From Streptomyces zagrosensis (GTDB taxonomy: Bacteria > Actinomycetota > Actinomycetes > Streptomycetales > Streptomycetaceae), in contig NZ_JACHJL010000025.1 of NCBI RefSeq assembly GCF_014203645.1, forward strand, positions 42,088 to 106,087: a DNA stretch of 64,000 nucleotides. Reading direction: 5' to 3'. Positions 1 to 8,008 of the stretch are shown here, one piece after another (the first letter of the stretch is position 1; each line of letters starts with the position of its first letter). The translations under genes and the position numbers were made by a program. Below the pieces are notes generated by a model, which saw only the letters and a list, made by a program, of their open reading frames with translations, did no database searches and was not told where the DNA came from.

Positions 1-154
1 AGAGTTGCCCGAGTACCAGTCCGCCGCCGCGCTCGCCGCGCTCGCGGTGGAGATGCTGGCCGCCGGCGAGGAGTTCCTGCCCGATCGGCCGCTGTATCTG
101 CGTCGCCCGGATGCGCAGGTGCCGGCGAACTACAAGGTGGTCACCCCGAAGTGA
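1..154 (+). CDS. tsaB: TsaB, tRNA t6A biosynthesis protein (3' end only)
   Basis: Only the last ~50 codons are present; the first full codon begins at base 2 and TGA is at 152-154. The C-terminal peptide includes LPDRPLYLRRPDAQVP, which matches TsaB C-termini as I know them. TsaB is the non-catalytic partner of TsaD in forming N6-threonylcarbamoyladenosine at position 37 of ANN-decoding tRNAs. The stop overlaps the GTG start of the next gene (GTGA), so translation is probably coupled. The identification rests on a short tail plus its position before rimI and tsaD. Confidence 0.75.
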   Translation, partial: ELPEYQSAAALAALAVEMLAAGEEFLPDRPLYLRRPDAQVPANYKVVTPK

Positions 155-1089
155 GCGAAGCGCGCGAGACGGGCGCAGCATCGGAGGGTGCAGCCATGCC
201 GCACACCGCGGGCCGCGTCCCCCGGCTCCGCGAGATGCGCTGGTGGGACATTGCGCCCGTACTCGGTCTCGAACACGAACTGTTCCCCGATGACGCCTGG
301 TCGCACGGCATGTTCTGGTCGGAGCTCGCGCACGCCAGAGGCGCCGGGGCGACCCGCCACTATGTGGTCGCCGAGGACGAGCAGGAGCGGCTCGTGGGAT
401 ACGCGGGGCTCGCCGCTATTGACGGTACGGGCGACGTGCAGACGATCGGGGCGATCCGGGAATACTGGGGCACCGGTCTCGGCGCGCGGCTGCTGACCGA
501 CCTGCTCACGGCCGCCACCGCGTTCGAGTGTCATGAGGTGCTGCTGGAGGTGCGCGTCGATAACGTGCGCGCCCAGCGCCTGTACGAACGCTTCGGCTTC
601 GAGCCCATCGGCTTCCGTAAGGGCTACTACCAGCCGGGCAACGTGGACGCCCTGGTCATGCGGCTGCCCGGCCCCGTGGCCCCCGCCCAGCTCGCGGCCG
701 AGGGCTACGCCGAACCCGTCGCCGACACGCCCCCCGCCACCGATGAAGCATCTGGACCTGTGCCTGCTGGCGCGTCCGGGCCCCCGCCCGAGGACGTGCC
801 CGGGCGCACTGACGTGCCTGGGCCCGCGGGCGCTCACGTACCTGAGACAGCGCGCACGGCGGCGCGAGCGCCGGGGCACGCGACAGCACAGACGGCAGGG
901 CACGAGACGGCAGGGCACGAACCAGCGCGAACGACAGCGCGAACGACAGCGCGAACGACAACGCGGACGACAGCGCCCGAGGCAGCGCCGATAACAGCGC
1001 CGACAACAGCGCCGACGACCGCGCTTGAACCAGCGCGGACAACGGTGCACGAAACAGCGCGAGAGACAGAGACTGGTACCCATGGCTGA
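151..1089 (+). CDS. rimI: RimI, ribosomal protein S18 alanine N-acetyltransferase, with long C-terminal extension
   Basis: A GNAT fold spans residues ~16-172: an N-terminal LREMRWWDI segment, the acetyl-CoA loop in the region IGAIREYWGTGLGARLL, and the C-terminal part LYERFGFEPIGFRKGYY. The family acetylates the N-terminus of S18 and normally ends near 150-170 residues. This protein continues for ~140 more residues of Pro/Ala/Thr/Arg-rich sequence ending in repeated TARTTAR-like units, with no recognisable domain. GTG 151 overlaps the tsaB stop; an ATG at 196 would remove a nonconserved N-terminus. The gene overlaps the tsaD start by 8 bp, so the three genes form one operon. The extension is probably disordered and expanded by DNA repeats. 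Confidence 0.88.
   Translation: MSEARETGAASEGAAMPHTAGRVPRLREMRWWDIAPVLGLEHELFPDDAWSHGMFWSELAHARGAGATRHYVVAEDEQERLVGYAGLAAIDGTGDVQTIGAIREYWGTGLGARLLTDLLTAATAFECHEVLLEVRVDNVRAQRLYERFGFEPIGFRKGYYQPGNVDALVMRLPGPVAPAQLAAEGYAEPVADTPPATDEASGPVPAGASGPPPEDVPGRTDVPGPAGAHVPETARTAARAPGHATAQTAGHETAGHEPARTTARTTARTTTRTTAPEAAPITAPTTAPTTALEPARTTVHETARETETGTHG
901..1063 (+). repeat. Short tandem repeats encoding the RimI tail
   Basis: Three perfect copies of the 12-mer GCGCGAACGACA lie at 925-960, followed by degenerate GCGCCGACAACA-like units to about 1030. In the rimI frame they encode TTAR/TTAP repeats. Confidence 0.8.
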
Positions 1090-2266
1090 CGCATCCGGCC
1101 GCCGCGACGAGCCCCTCGTCCTCGGCATCGAGACCTCCTGCGACGAGACCGGAGTCGGCATCGTGCGCGGTCATACGCTGCTGGCCGACGCGGTCGCCTC
1201 CAGCGTGGAGGAGCACGCACGGTTCGGCGGAGTCGTCCCGGAGGTGGCGAGCCGGGCCCACCTGGAGGCCATGGTTCCCACGATCAGACGGGCCCTGAAG
1301 GAGGCCGGGGTCGCCGCCCGTGACCTGGACGGCATCGCGGTCACGGCGGGCCCTGGCCTGTCGGGCGCGCTTCTGGTGGGCGTCTCGGCCGCGAAGGCGT
1401 ACGCGTACGCACTGGGCAAGCCGCTGTACGGGGTCAACCACCTGGCCTCACATATCTGCGTGGACCAACTGGAGCACGGAGCGCTGCCCGAGCCGACCAT
1501 GGCGCTCCTGGTCTCGGGCGGGCACTCGTCGCTGCTGCTGGCCCCGGACATCACCTCCGACGTGCGGCCGTTGGGCTCGACCATCGACGATGCGGCGGGT
1601 GAGGCGTTCGACAAGGTTGCCCGGGTGCTGCACCTCGGCTTTCCCGGCGGCCCGGTCATCGACCGGATCGCCCGTGAAGGCGACCCGAACGCGATCCGCT
1701 TCCCGCGCGGTCTGACCGGGCCGCGGGACGCCGCGTACGACTTCTCCTTCTCCGGCCTGAAGACGTCCGTGGCTCGCTGGATCGAGGCGAAGCGGGCCGC
1801 GGGCGAGGAGGTGCCGGTCGCCGATGTGTCGGCGTCGTTCCAGGAGGCCGTGGCGGACGTGCTCACCCGCAAGGCGGTGCGCGCCTGCAAGGACAACGGC
1901 GTGGACCACCTGATGATCGGTGGCGGCGTCGCCGCCAACTCGCGGCTGCGCGCGATGGCCGCGCGTCGTTGCGAGGACGCGGGCATCACGCTTCGCATCC
2001 CACGCCCCAAGCTGTGCACGGACAACGGCGCGATGGTGGCCGCACTCGGCGCGGAGATGGTCGCCCGCGGCCGGGCGGCATCGGCCTGGGACCTGTCGGC
2101 GGACTCCTCGCTCCCGGTCACCGAACCGCACGTACCGGCCACCGCCGCGAACGAGCACGGACACTCTCCCGGCCATGGCCACAGCCATGGACCGGCGCAG
2201 GGTCACGACCATGACCATGACCACGACCACTTCCACGAGCTGAGCAAGGACAACCTCTACTCATGA
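1082..2266 (+). CDS. tsaD: TsaD, tRNA N6-adenosine threonylcarbamoyltransferase
   Basis: 394 residues in the ASKHA/Kae1/Gcp family. TsaD transfers the threonylcarbamoyl group from TC-AMP to A37 of tRNA together with TsaB and TsaE. Visible marks: N-terminal LGIETSCDETG phosphate-binding loop, metal-binding motif NHLASH, LVSGGHSSL, DDAAGEAFDKVAR, and C-terminal GGGVAANSRLR and CTDNGAMVA. ATG 1082 is chosen because the conserved LGIETS follows about 13 residues later; an upstream in-frame start at 1025 would add nonhomologous Arg/Gln-rich sequence from the rimI tail. The C-terminus carries a His/Asp-rich tail (GHSHG, HDHDHDH) before ELSKDNLYS, possibly metal-binding. Overlaps rimI by 8 bp and the next ORF by 4 bp. 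Confidence 0.96.
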   Translation: MADASGRRDEPLVLGIETSCDETGVGIVRGHTLLADAVASSVEEHARFGGVVPEVASRAHLEAMVPTIRRALKEAGVAARDLDGIAVTAGPGLSGALLVGVSAAKAYAYALGKPLYGVNHLASHICVDQLEHGALPEPTMALLVSGGHSSLLLAPDITSDVRPLGSTIDDAAGEAFDKVARVLHLGFPGGPVIDRIAREGDPNAIRFPRGLTGPRDAAYDFSFSGLKTSVARWIEAKRAAGEEVPVADVSASFQEAVADVLTRKAVRACKDNGVDHLMIGGGVAANSRLRAMAARRCEDAGITLRIPRPKLCTDNGAMVAALGAEMVARGRAASAWDLSADSSLPVTEPHVPATAANEHGHSPGHGHSHGPAQGHDHDHDHDHFHELSKDNLYS

Positions 2267-2520
2267 CCCTCGCGTTGATGTGGGAAGCCCGGGCCGTCGA
2301 TGGCCGCGGCCCGGAACTACTCGACTGGGCCCGCAGCCAAACCCTCGACCCCGCACCGCTACGCCGGGAGACCTTCCGCGCCCCCGATGACCGTGTCCTG
2401 GTCATCACCTGGTGGGACGCGCCGTACGAGGCAGAGCTGCCCGAACTTCCGGACCCGGCCGAAGGGTTGGCGCGGCGGGCCGTGCACCGGTGGCGGTTCG
2501 AGGCGGTGGCGGGGGAGTAG
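2263..2520 (+). CDS. Small hypothetical protein downstream of tsaD
   Basis: 85 residues, starting within the tsaD stop (ATGA overlap), so it is probably translated by coupling. The sequence is acidic with several Trp (LLDWARS, VITWWDAPYEAELPEL) and no recognisable motif, signal peptide or membrane segment. High GC and codon bias match the operon. It is the last gene of the tsaB-rimI-tsaD unit and converges on the immunity gene 22 bp downstream. No function can be assigned. Confidence 0.65.
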   Translation: MTLALMWEARAVDGRGPELLDWARSQTLDPAPLRRETFRAPDDRVLVITWWDAPYEAELPELPDPAEGLARRAVHRWRFEAVAGE

Positions 2521-2542
2521 GGGCGCATTCGGCCCGGGCGTG

Positions 2543-3238
2543 TCAGCGGGCTGACTCCTGCGGCGGCCCACCACGCGGGGCGCCACCGCTACTGAGCTGG
2601 TCGGCGACGAGAGCGAGCCAGCCGCTGGCGGAGTAGGGGGCTGGAGGGTCAACCTCCATACCCAACTCAGCGAGGCCGAGGGCGTAGTCCGCCTCCTCGA
2701 TCTCTAGGGCCAGGAGTTCGTGCACCTCTCCCAACAGTCGAGCAACTAGGGCCGCGTCCGTGGAAGCCGCGTAGTCCCCGATGGCGGCCTCGTGGTCCGC
2801 GAACTCATCCGGCATGTCCTGGGAGAACCAACAGCCCAGCAACTGCCCGAGTTCCGGAAAGCGGGCGTGCCATTCCCAGTGCGTCTGCGGGCCGCACGGC
2901 GGGGGTACCTGGCCTTGCTCGATGCTTTCCTTCAGATGCTCGGCCAGCGTCAGAAGCCACTGTTGGATGTCCCCATTGGGCAGGCCGATGTCGGGCAGCG
3001 AGTAGAACTCGCCAAGGCGTACGCGCAGCCTGCCGGGTGGGTTTTCCGCGTACTCACGAAGTTGCCGCTCGGCAAGGGCGAGAGCCCATGGGCGGGTGTG
3101 CCATGTGTGGTGCAGATAGGCGGTCAGGGCTACGCTGCGGCGCTCGGCGTCATCGTCGGCCGACTGGCCCAGATAGGCATGTATGAGGTGATCTAACTCG
3201 CCATATCGGGCGTCGTGTTCGCGTGGCTTCAGGGACAT
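2543..3238 (-). CDS. CdiI-like immunity protein (distal)
   Basis: 231 residues from ATG 3238; a longer in-frame extension to 3691 would cover the toxin fragment in another frame and is rejected. Two related halves are visible. The first (~1-110) contains YGELDHLIHAYLGQ. The second contains FPELGQLLGCWFSQDM, then DEFADHEAAIGDYA and LLGEVHELLAL, the pattern of contact-dependent-inhibition immunity proteins (CdiI_2-like). Such proteins bind and neutralise a cognate polymorphic toxin in the cytosol. It lies 11 bp downstream of the RNase A-like fragment, the expected place for a cognate immunity gene. Family assignment is by remembered pattern, so moderately sure. Confidence 0.7.
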   Translation of the reverse strand: MSLKPREHDARYGELDHLIHAYLGQSADDDAERRSVALTAYLHHTWHTRPWALALAERQLREYAENPPGRLRVRLGEFYSLPDIGLPNGDIQQWLLTLAEHLKESIEQGQVPPPCGPQTHWEWHARFPELGQLLGCWFSQDMPDEFADHEAAIGDYAASTDAALVARLLGEVHELLALEIEEADYALGLAELGMEVDPPAPYSASGWLALVADQLSSGGAPRGGPPQESAR

Positions 3239-3249
3239 GCTGTCCTGCT

Positions 3250-3549
3250 CTACAGGTAGATCGGAAAAGTAGCCTGGACGGTGAAGCCCTGCGAATGGGA
3301 GTCGTCCCGCTTGAGGATGACTCGTGCCGCCCGCACCGGCACTGGTCCCCGGCCCGCCAGCAGCATGGCTTGGAGGAGCACTCGGCCGACAGGCTCCTCG
3401 CGCGACGGCCAGGCGGCTTCGATGCTCAGCCGTTGGCGGGTGCCTTGCGCCAGCCAACGATGAATGACCTGTTCGTTGCGGGAGACGACCTGCTGGGTGC
3501 ACCAGTGGGCAGTTTCCCGGTCGGGATAGGTAGCGGACCTGGTGCGCAC
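3250..3549 (-). CDS. Truncated RNase A-like (CdiA-CT type) toxin domain
   Basis: 99 residues from GTG 3549, with an AGGAG-like RBS lying inside the end of the upstream immunity gene, 3 bp before this start. The sequence (ATYPDRETAHW, NEQVIHRWL, EEPVGRVLLQ, RAARVILKRD, GFTVQATFP) matches the central and C-terminal part of the bacterial CdiA-CT RNase A domain of polymorphic toxins. In complete domains this segment is preceded by ~35-45 residues with a conserved GGHT...RHV stretch carrying a catalytic His; that part is absent here, as is any delivery region. It is therefore probably an inactive remnant or displaced toxin tip. It sits between two immunity genes. An alternative is a small regulatory or decoy protein that binds the immunity protein. 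Confidence 0.68.
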   Translation of the reverse strand: MRTRSATYPDRETAHWCTQQVVSRNEQVIHRWLAQGTRQRLSIEAAWPSREEPVGRVLLQAMLLAGRGPVPVRAARVILKRDDSHSQGFTVQATFPIYL

Positions 3550-3552
3550 GGC

Positions 3553-4272
3553 TCAGCTCTCCTGACCAGTCTGCCAACGGTAGCCGTGGTGCTCCCGCAT
3601 GTGCCCCGACACCGTATCCGCAATGAGCGGAATCCACTCCGACCACGACAACGTCCCGGACCCCATGCCCTGCTCCTCTTCGAAGAACCACCTCAGCGAT
3701 GTCTCGTCGTGGAAGAGCGCCAAAGCCTCATGACATTCCCCGACCAGTCCGGGGAGCCGCCATGGGCATGTGGGGTGAAAGTCGTCGATATACATTCCCA
3801 GCCCCTCGACCTCGGTGATGTCATCTTCCGTGGCGATGCCGTCCTGGCCGAAGTACGCGTGGAGGAGATGATTGAGTTGCGGGAATCGAAGATTCAATTC
3901 TTGACTTGTAGGTACGGCGTTGCGCAATTTGGAAGCGTACCCGATCTCCCAGCTCTCCAAGTAATCAGATATTTCGCCCAGGGCCGCGATAGTGGCTTCG
4001 TGGTTTTCCGCTGTCGGCATCCCCCTCAAAGATATACGCTGCATGTTCGGGTCTGACTCAACGATGAGCGCTACCTGACGGACCTGATCTGCGATCTCGC
4101 AAAGCGTACGCCCGCCCCGTTCGCTAAGATTCCACGCCGCGCGAATGGTGGGCTGCAAAACCTGGTGCCTCTCTTCGATGAATGAAGGGATGCCTGTATG
4201 GTAGCCGAATGCGGAAAGAATAAGATGGGCGCCTGATAGGCGATCATAGTCCATCTCCGTGCATTCATGCAT
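3553..4272 (-). CDS. CdiI-like immunity protein (proximal)
   Basis: 239 residues. The C-terminal half (from ~128) has RFPQLNHLLHAYFGQD, a DDITEVEGLG acidic stretch, GLVGECHEALAL and a final WSEWIPLIADTV, the same plan as the distal immunity protein. The N-terminal half (FGYHTGIPSFIEERH and following) is helical with no family I recognise; it could be a degenerate second immunity unit. Start is ATG 4272, with ATG 4254 possible; the upstream AAAGGA is a weak RBS. The gene is noticeably less GC-rich than its neighbours, suggesting transfer. It ends 3 bp before the toxin-fragment GTG. Presumed role: protection from a cognate toxin delivered by kin. Confidence 0.65.
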   Translation of the reverse strand: MHECTEMDYDRLSGAHLILSAFGYHTGIPSFIEERHQVLQPTIRAAWNLSERGGRTLCEIADQVRQVALIVESDPNMQRISLRGMPTAENHEATIAALGEISDYLESWEIGYASKLRNAVPTSQELNLRFPQLNHLLHAYFGQDGIATEDDITEVEGLGMYIDDFHPTCPWRLPGLVGECHEALALFHDETSLRWFFEEEQGMGSGTLSWSEWIPLIADTVSGHMREHHGYRWQTGQES

Positions 4273-4355
4273 TGATTATTTCTTTTCCTTTGCGCTCGTT
4301 GGCGTTGATGTCAATACAGTGAATGGAGGATTCAGGGCAGCGTTGGGGGTGATTC

Positions 4356-4661
4356 TCACCTGCACTCCATGAGAGACCTTCGCCTTGATATATTTATTTG
4401 TCTTTTGGTGACGTGTCCGGTTACTACGACTTCGTGTAACCAACGCTGGGCCGCTTCCAGGTCCTGGACAGAGCGGTCCCAATTATCGAGGCTATCCACG
4501 AACATGTCTCGGGCTTCGCCGTTCCATGTCAGTACGACTTTTTCTGTCCTGACGTAGAGCGCGTCCAATTTCTCGGCGAGGTCTTTGAGAATCCCTTCGA
4601 TTTCTTCGGAGAGTGTCCGTAAGGTTGAGAAGTTAACGACAATGTGCTCTGAGTCTGACAT
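4356..4661 (-). CDS. WXG100 (EsxA/ESAT-6-like) protein
   Basis: 101 residues, the usual family size. The helix-turn-helix hairpin has the turn motif W46-N47-G48 (LTWNGEARD) between two amphipathic helices. Family members are small secreted substrates or toxin partners of type VII (ESX-like) secretion. ATG 4661 follows a GAAAGGG RBS. The last ~20 residues (HVTKRQINISRRRS) are unusually basic and may reflect a frameshifted or replaced tail. It pairs with the WXG100-like gene 35 bp upstream, as dimer partners often do, and precedes the immunity/toxin remnants. Confidence 0.8.
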   Translation of the reverse strand: MSDSEHIVVNFSTLRTLSEEIEGILKDLAEKLDALYVRTEKVVLTWNGEARDMFVDSLDNWDRSVQDLEAAQRWLHEVVVTGHVTKRQINISRRRSLMECR

Positions 4662-4696
4662 GCTGGCCCTTTCGCTGCTTCTCGGTGGTTGCCCTC

Positions 4697-5092
4697 CTAG
4701 GTGTCAAGTATTCTGCTGCGATATTCTGTAGAAGCACTCCCCGGATCGGTGCGGGTGAGGTCATGCGCTTCGTGAGCGACGTCCATCGAACCTTGCACTC
4801 GCTGCAATTTGCGCAATGTGTCAATCTCCTGTGCGGAAAAGCCATCGCTACTCATTCTTACCGCCTCCTCAAGCAGGTACAGGGACGACTTGATGCGCAC
4901 CAGGTCTTCCGCGACGCCCTGCTGGAATTCGGCATAGGTGCTGGCTGCCGAGCTGCGCCAGCCCGACTCGATGACGTCGATGATGGTCGTCATACGTCTG
5001 GCCTGTGTTTCCAGGTAGCTCTGCATTTCGCTTAGATCCCTGGCCAAGCCAGGAAGACCACCATCCGGCACGGCAAGGTCACTCTTATCCAT
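4697..5092 (-). CDS. WXG100-like protein, first gene of the toxin-remnant operon
   Basis: 131 residues from ATG 5092, chosen over GTG 5095 because the RBS GAGGAGG (5098-5104) is then correctly spaced. The central turn GWRSSAASTYAEF places W45 where WXG100 proteins have W-x-G; here the third position is Ser. Flanking helices are heptad-like (LARDLSEMQSYLETQ; LVRIKSSLYLLEEAV), and a polar tail of ~40 residues follows. Likely the partner of the next WXG100 protein, exported by type VII secretion. No T7SS machinery genes are in the window. Confidence 0.72.
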   Translation of the reverse strand: MDKSDLAVPDGGLPGLARDLSEMQSYLETQARRMTTIIDVIESGWRSSAASTYAEFQQGVAEDLVRIKSSLYLLEEAVRMSSDGFSAQEIDTLRKLQRVQGSMDVAHEAHDLTRTDPGSASTEYRSRILDT

Positions 5093-5297
5093 CACGCCTC
5101 CTCGAAACGGGGTTGGCTATCGGCCCACGGTCAGGCACTCCCGTAGTCCGGGGGTGGCTGCGCTGGATGCTCCAACCGAGGGGTGCGTCACCGCGAGTTG
5201 GCCAGCTGGGGCAGGCAGCTACGAGGTACGAAGACTTCCGTCCCCACCCCGGCGGGCACGTCGGCGGTACTGGAGGACTTGCTCCAGGCAGCTTCTC

Positions 5298-7256
5298 TCA
5301 CTTGTCCGCTGCCGTCTGGCGAATTCGAAGGATGAGCAGCCTCCCCTCCAGCGTCCCGATGACGACGTCGCCGGTGGCGGTGGTGACCAGCGACAGGGGA
5401 GTGAAGGTGTGGCCGCGGGTGGTGAGGGGGGTGCGGTCGATGAGAGCGCCGGTGGTGGCGTCCACGGTCAGGAGTTCGCCCGCCGCGCAGGCTGCGTAAA
5501 CCGTCCCCGCGTGCACGTCCACGCCCGCGATGGCGGAAGCGGCCGGCAGGGTCCAGGCCGGTTCGCCGTGCGGGAGCGCCCTACGGGTCAGGCGGGGGCC
5601 CGCGGAGCCGTCGGTGCTCAGGATGAGGGCGGAGCCCGCGGTGTCGGTGACGTATACCGCCGGGCCGCCGCGTACGGCCGCCTTCTGGCCGAGCCGGAAC
5701 AGCGGTTGCAAGGTACCGGGCGCACCCCGCTCCCCAGGGCTCACGCGAACCAGCCAAAGCACCTGACGTTTCGGCAGCCCGTTGTACTCGACGTAATCGA
5801 TGAGGCCCGGTCTCTTCGCACCGAGTTCGCTCATGCCCTCAGGGCGCGCCGCATCCGGCGCGGGCCCATCCGTGACCACCAGGAAGTACAGGTGCGGCGA
5901 GCGGCGGACGGTGAGTTCAGTCCGCGCGTCGTAGTGGCCAAGGGGCACCGCGCCGAGCGGCATGCCGTCCGGGGCGAAGAGCAGGGTGCTCGATGGGGTC
6001 CACGAGGGCGGGGCGGGATAGGTCCCGCAGGTGTCGCGGGCGGCCCAGACCCCATCGGCGCGGGCCGCGAACAGTGCCTGGTACTCCAGGCGGCGCTCCT
6101 CGCGTAAGGAGCCGTCGGCCAGCGACACCACCAGCACGATGGAGTGCTGTGCGTCGTAGCAGTCGAAGCTCGTGGTGACCCGAGCCGTGAGCTCGTCCGA
6201 TGCTATGAGGAGTTGCTGGTCTGGGCCGGAGTGTGGGCGGGGCTCGGCTGGCAGCGGTGCTGCCCACAGCAGCTGGCCACTGGGCGACCAGCACTCCAGG
6301 AGGTCGTGATCGCTCGCGGCCAGCACTCGGCCATCGGCGAGCCCCTCGACCGCCCACACCTTGCCTCGCTGGCTCCTCGCGAGCCCGGCGGCGCAAGCGA
6401 AATCGGCGAGCCCGGTCTGGTGAGTGTCGGCCTCCTCCTCCAGCAACTCCGGCCACTGCCGAGTGGGCGGCTGTCGGACGTCGAAGACACTTGTCTCGGC
6501 GGCGAGATCCAGCCAGTCGCCGGAGGCCGGTCGGCGCACGACGCACTCGGAGTAGGTGGCCTCCCACTCGACGGGCGCTGTGAGATCGCTCTCGATGAGG
6601 AGCACATCAAGCGTGTCCTCGTCCCGCCAGCACAGCGCAAGCACACCGGCGTCCGCACAGGCCACCTGGGCTCGGCGCCCCGTCTCGGGCTCCACGAGCA
6701 GGAGTATGCCGCTCCTCTCGTACTCGTCGATCGCATCATCCGTGCCAATCGCGAGCAGCGGCAGCGCGGGGTGGAAGGCGAGTACGTCGGGGTCACCGTC
6801 CGGCGTCTCCACCACGTGCCAGCGGGTCAGGTCGGCACGCTGATAGAGCAAGAGGCGGGTCCGAGGGCGTTGAGGGAGGAGTACCAGCCGGACGCGGGTG
6901 TAGGCGCTGCCCAAGTAGCCGACGACGGCAAGCCACTGCCCATCGGCGCTCAGCGCGACGTGACACGCGGAGCCGACCTCGGGAAACAGCTCGTCGGGCA
7001 GCATCCGCAGTGGCACGCCATCGGTTGTGGGCGAGGGCTGGTGCTTGGTGTTATCGGCGGTGCGTGATGCCCGGGGTGTGGCGTCTGCGGGTGGGGTCAG
7101 GGTCCGAAGTGGCGCGTTCTCGGCCTCGGGTGGTGCCTTGCGCCCGGTGATCTCGGCCTCCGTGCGGCAATGCTGCCGCCCCGCTGCGCCGCTGTTCCGT
7201 ACCGCTTCGCCGTCTTGTGTCATGTCATGGTCTTGTGCCGCGTCGCTGTCCCGCAT
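5298..7256 (-). CDS. Beta-propeller-like protein of unknown function
   Basis: 652 residues from ATG 7256, preceded by an AGGGAG RBS. The open frame extends to 7649, but that part overlaps the TetR gene and is rejected. After a polar disordered N-terminus (~80 residues), repeated blades appear: CHVALSADGQWLAVVG, VLAFHPALPLLAIGTDD, VWAVEGLADGRVLAASDHDLLECW, GVDVHAGTVYAACAAGELLTVDATTG. These resemble WD40/quinoprotein-type repeats. There is no signal peptide or membrane segment, so it is probably a cytosolic scaffold. It lies upstream of and codirectional with the WXG100 operon, separated by 202 bp. An alternative start is the Met of MLPDELFPEVG. Function unknown. Confidence 0.7.
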   Translation of the reverse strand: MRDSDAAQDHDMTQDGEAVRNSGAAGRQHCRTEAEITGRKAPPEAENAPLRTLTPPADATPRASRTADNTKHQPSPTTDGVPLRMLPDELFPEVGSACHVALSADGQWLAVVGYLGSAYTRVRLVLLPQRPRTRLLLYQRADLTRWHVVETPDGDPDVLAFHPALPLLAIGTDDAIDEYERSGILLLVEPETGRRAQVACADAGVLALCWRDEDTLDVLLIESDLTAPVEWEATYSECVVRRPASGDWLDLAAETSVFDVRQPPTRQWPELLEEEADTHQTGLADFACAAGLARSQRGKVWAVEGLADGRVLAASDHDLLECWSPSGQLLWAAPLPAEPRPHSGPDQQLLIASDELTARVTTSFDCYDAQHSIVLVVSLADGSLREERRLEYQALFAARADGVWAARDTCGTYPAPPSWTPSSTLLFAPDGMPLGAVPLGHYDARTELTVRRSPHLYFLVVTDGPAPDAARPEGMSELGAKRPGLIDYVEYNGLPKRQVLWLVRVSPGERGAPGTLQPLFRLGQKAAVRGGPAVYVTDTAGSALILSTDGSAGPRLTRRALPHGEPAWTLPAASAIAGVDVHAGTVYAACAAGELLTVDATTGALIDRTPLTTRGHTFTPLSLVTTATGDVVIGTLEGRLLILRIRQTAADK

Positions 7257-7327
7257 TGTGTCGCTCTCCCTAGTCACAGTGCCGTTTCGCGCCGCCCCGC
7301 CGTGTGACCTCACCCCGCGCCCCGTAC

Positions 7328-8008
7328 TTACGCCCCCGCCCCGCGCGCCAGCAGGCCATCGATGACCGCGTGCAGGCCGTTCGGTACGTCGCAGACGTTG
7401 GCGACCTCGTTCCACTGCGGGCCCAGGGCGGTCAGTCGGGGGAGGGTGGCCGCGTCGTCCGGGGTGAGCATGTCGGGCAGGGGGCGGCGGTGTTCGGCTT
7501 CGCCGCCCTCGCTGGCGCGGCGGTCGATGGCGGCGTGCACGGCCAGATCGCCGTAGATGTAGAGCCAGATGACGCGGTACGCACGGATGGCCTCGCGCGG
7601 GGCAAGGCCGCATTCGATGGCCGAGTTGACGATCTCCTCCACCATCCACAGCGCGCCCTTGTCGGTGACATGGCCGAGGCCAAGCACCTCCACCACCCAG
7701 GGCAGCCGCTGGAGCATGTCGTGGATGTGCAGGGCAATGACGTAGATGCGATCGCGCGGTGCGGTGGGCAGTTCGGGGCGCGGCGCGGATGCGGCCATGC
7801 CGGCGAGCACGAGGAGGAGCAACTCGTCCTTGTCACGTACGTGGTGGTAGAGCGCGCGGGGGGTGCTGCCGACCTCCTTGGCGAGGCGGCGCATGGACAG
7901 CGCGTGGACGCCCTCTTCCTCCAGGACGCGCCGCGCGGTGGCCACGATCGTCTCGCGTTCGAGGCGAGGTGGCCGCCCCACGGCTCGTTTGGCTTGCACT
8001 TCGCTCAC
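7328..8008 (-). CDS. TetR/AcrR-family transcriptional regulator
   Basis: 226 residues from GTG 8008. The N-terminal HTH is clear: ERETIVATARRVLEEEGVHALSMRRLAKEVGSTPRALYHHVRDKDELL (given here in pieces of the standard TetR pattern, residues ~17-64). The ligand-binding half is typical of regulators of efflux genes. It is divergent from the DHA2 exporter starting at 8213, so it most likely represses that gene and itself until a substrate binds. A 16-bp direct repeat overlaps its start codon. Confidence 0.9.
   Translation of the reverse strand: MSEVQAKRAVGRPPRLERETIVATARRVLEEEGVHALSMRRLAKEVGSTPRALYHHVRDKDELLLLVLAGMAASAPRPELPTAPRDRIYVIALHIHDMLQRLPWVVEVLGLGHVTDKGALWMVEEIVNSAIECGLAPREAIRAYRVIWLYIYGDLAVHAAIDRRASEGGEAEHRRPLPDMLTPDDAATLPRLTALGPQWNEVANVCDVPNGLHAVIDGLLARGAGA

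Noticed and set aside
1025..2266. TsaD starting at 1025
   Set aside because: Extra 19 residues are encoded by the rimI repeat tail; ATG 1082 fits family starts.
2543..3691. 382-codon immunity ORF starting at 3691
   Set aside because: The N-terminal 151 codons overlap the toxin fragment out of frame and lack homology; start at 3238 is used.
5298..7649. 783-codon beta-propeller ORF with start at 7649
   Set aside because: First ~107 codons run through the TetR coding region; an RBS-supported ATG at 7256 is preferred.
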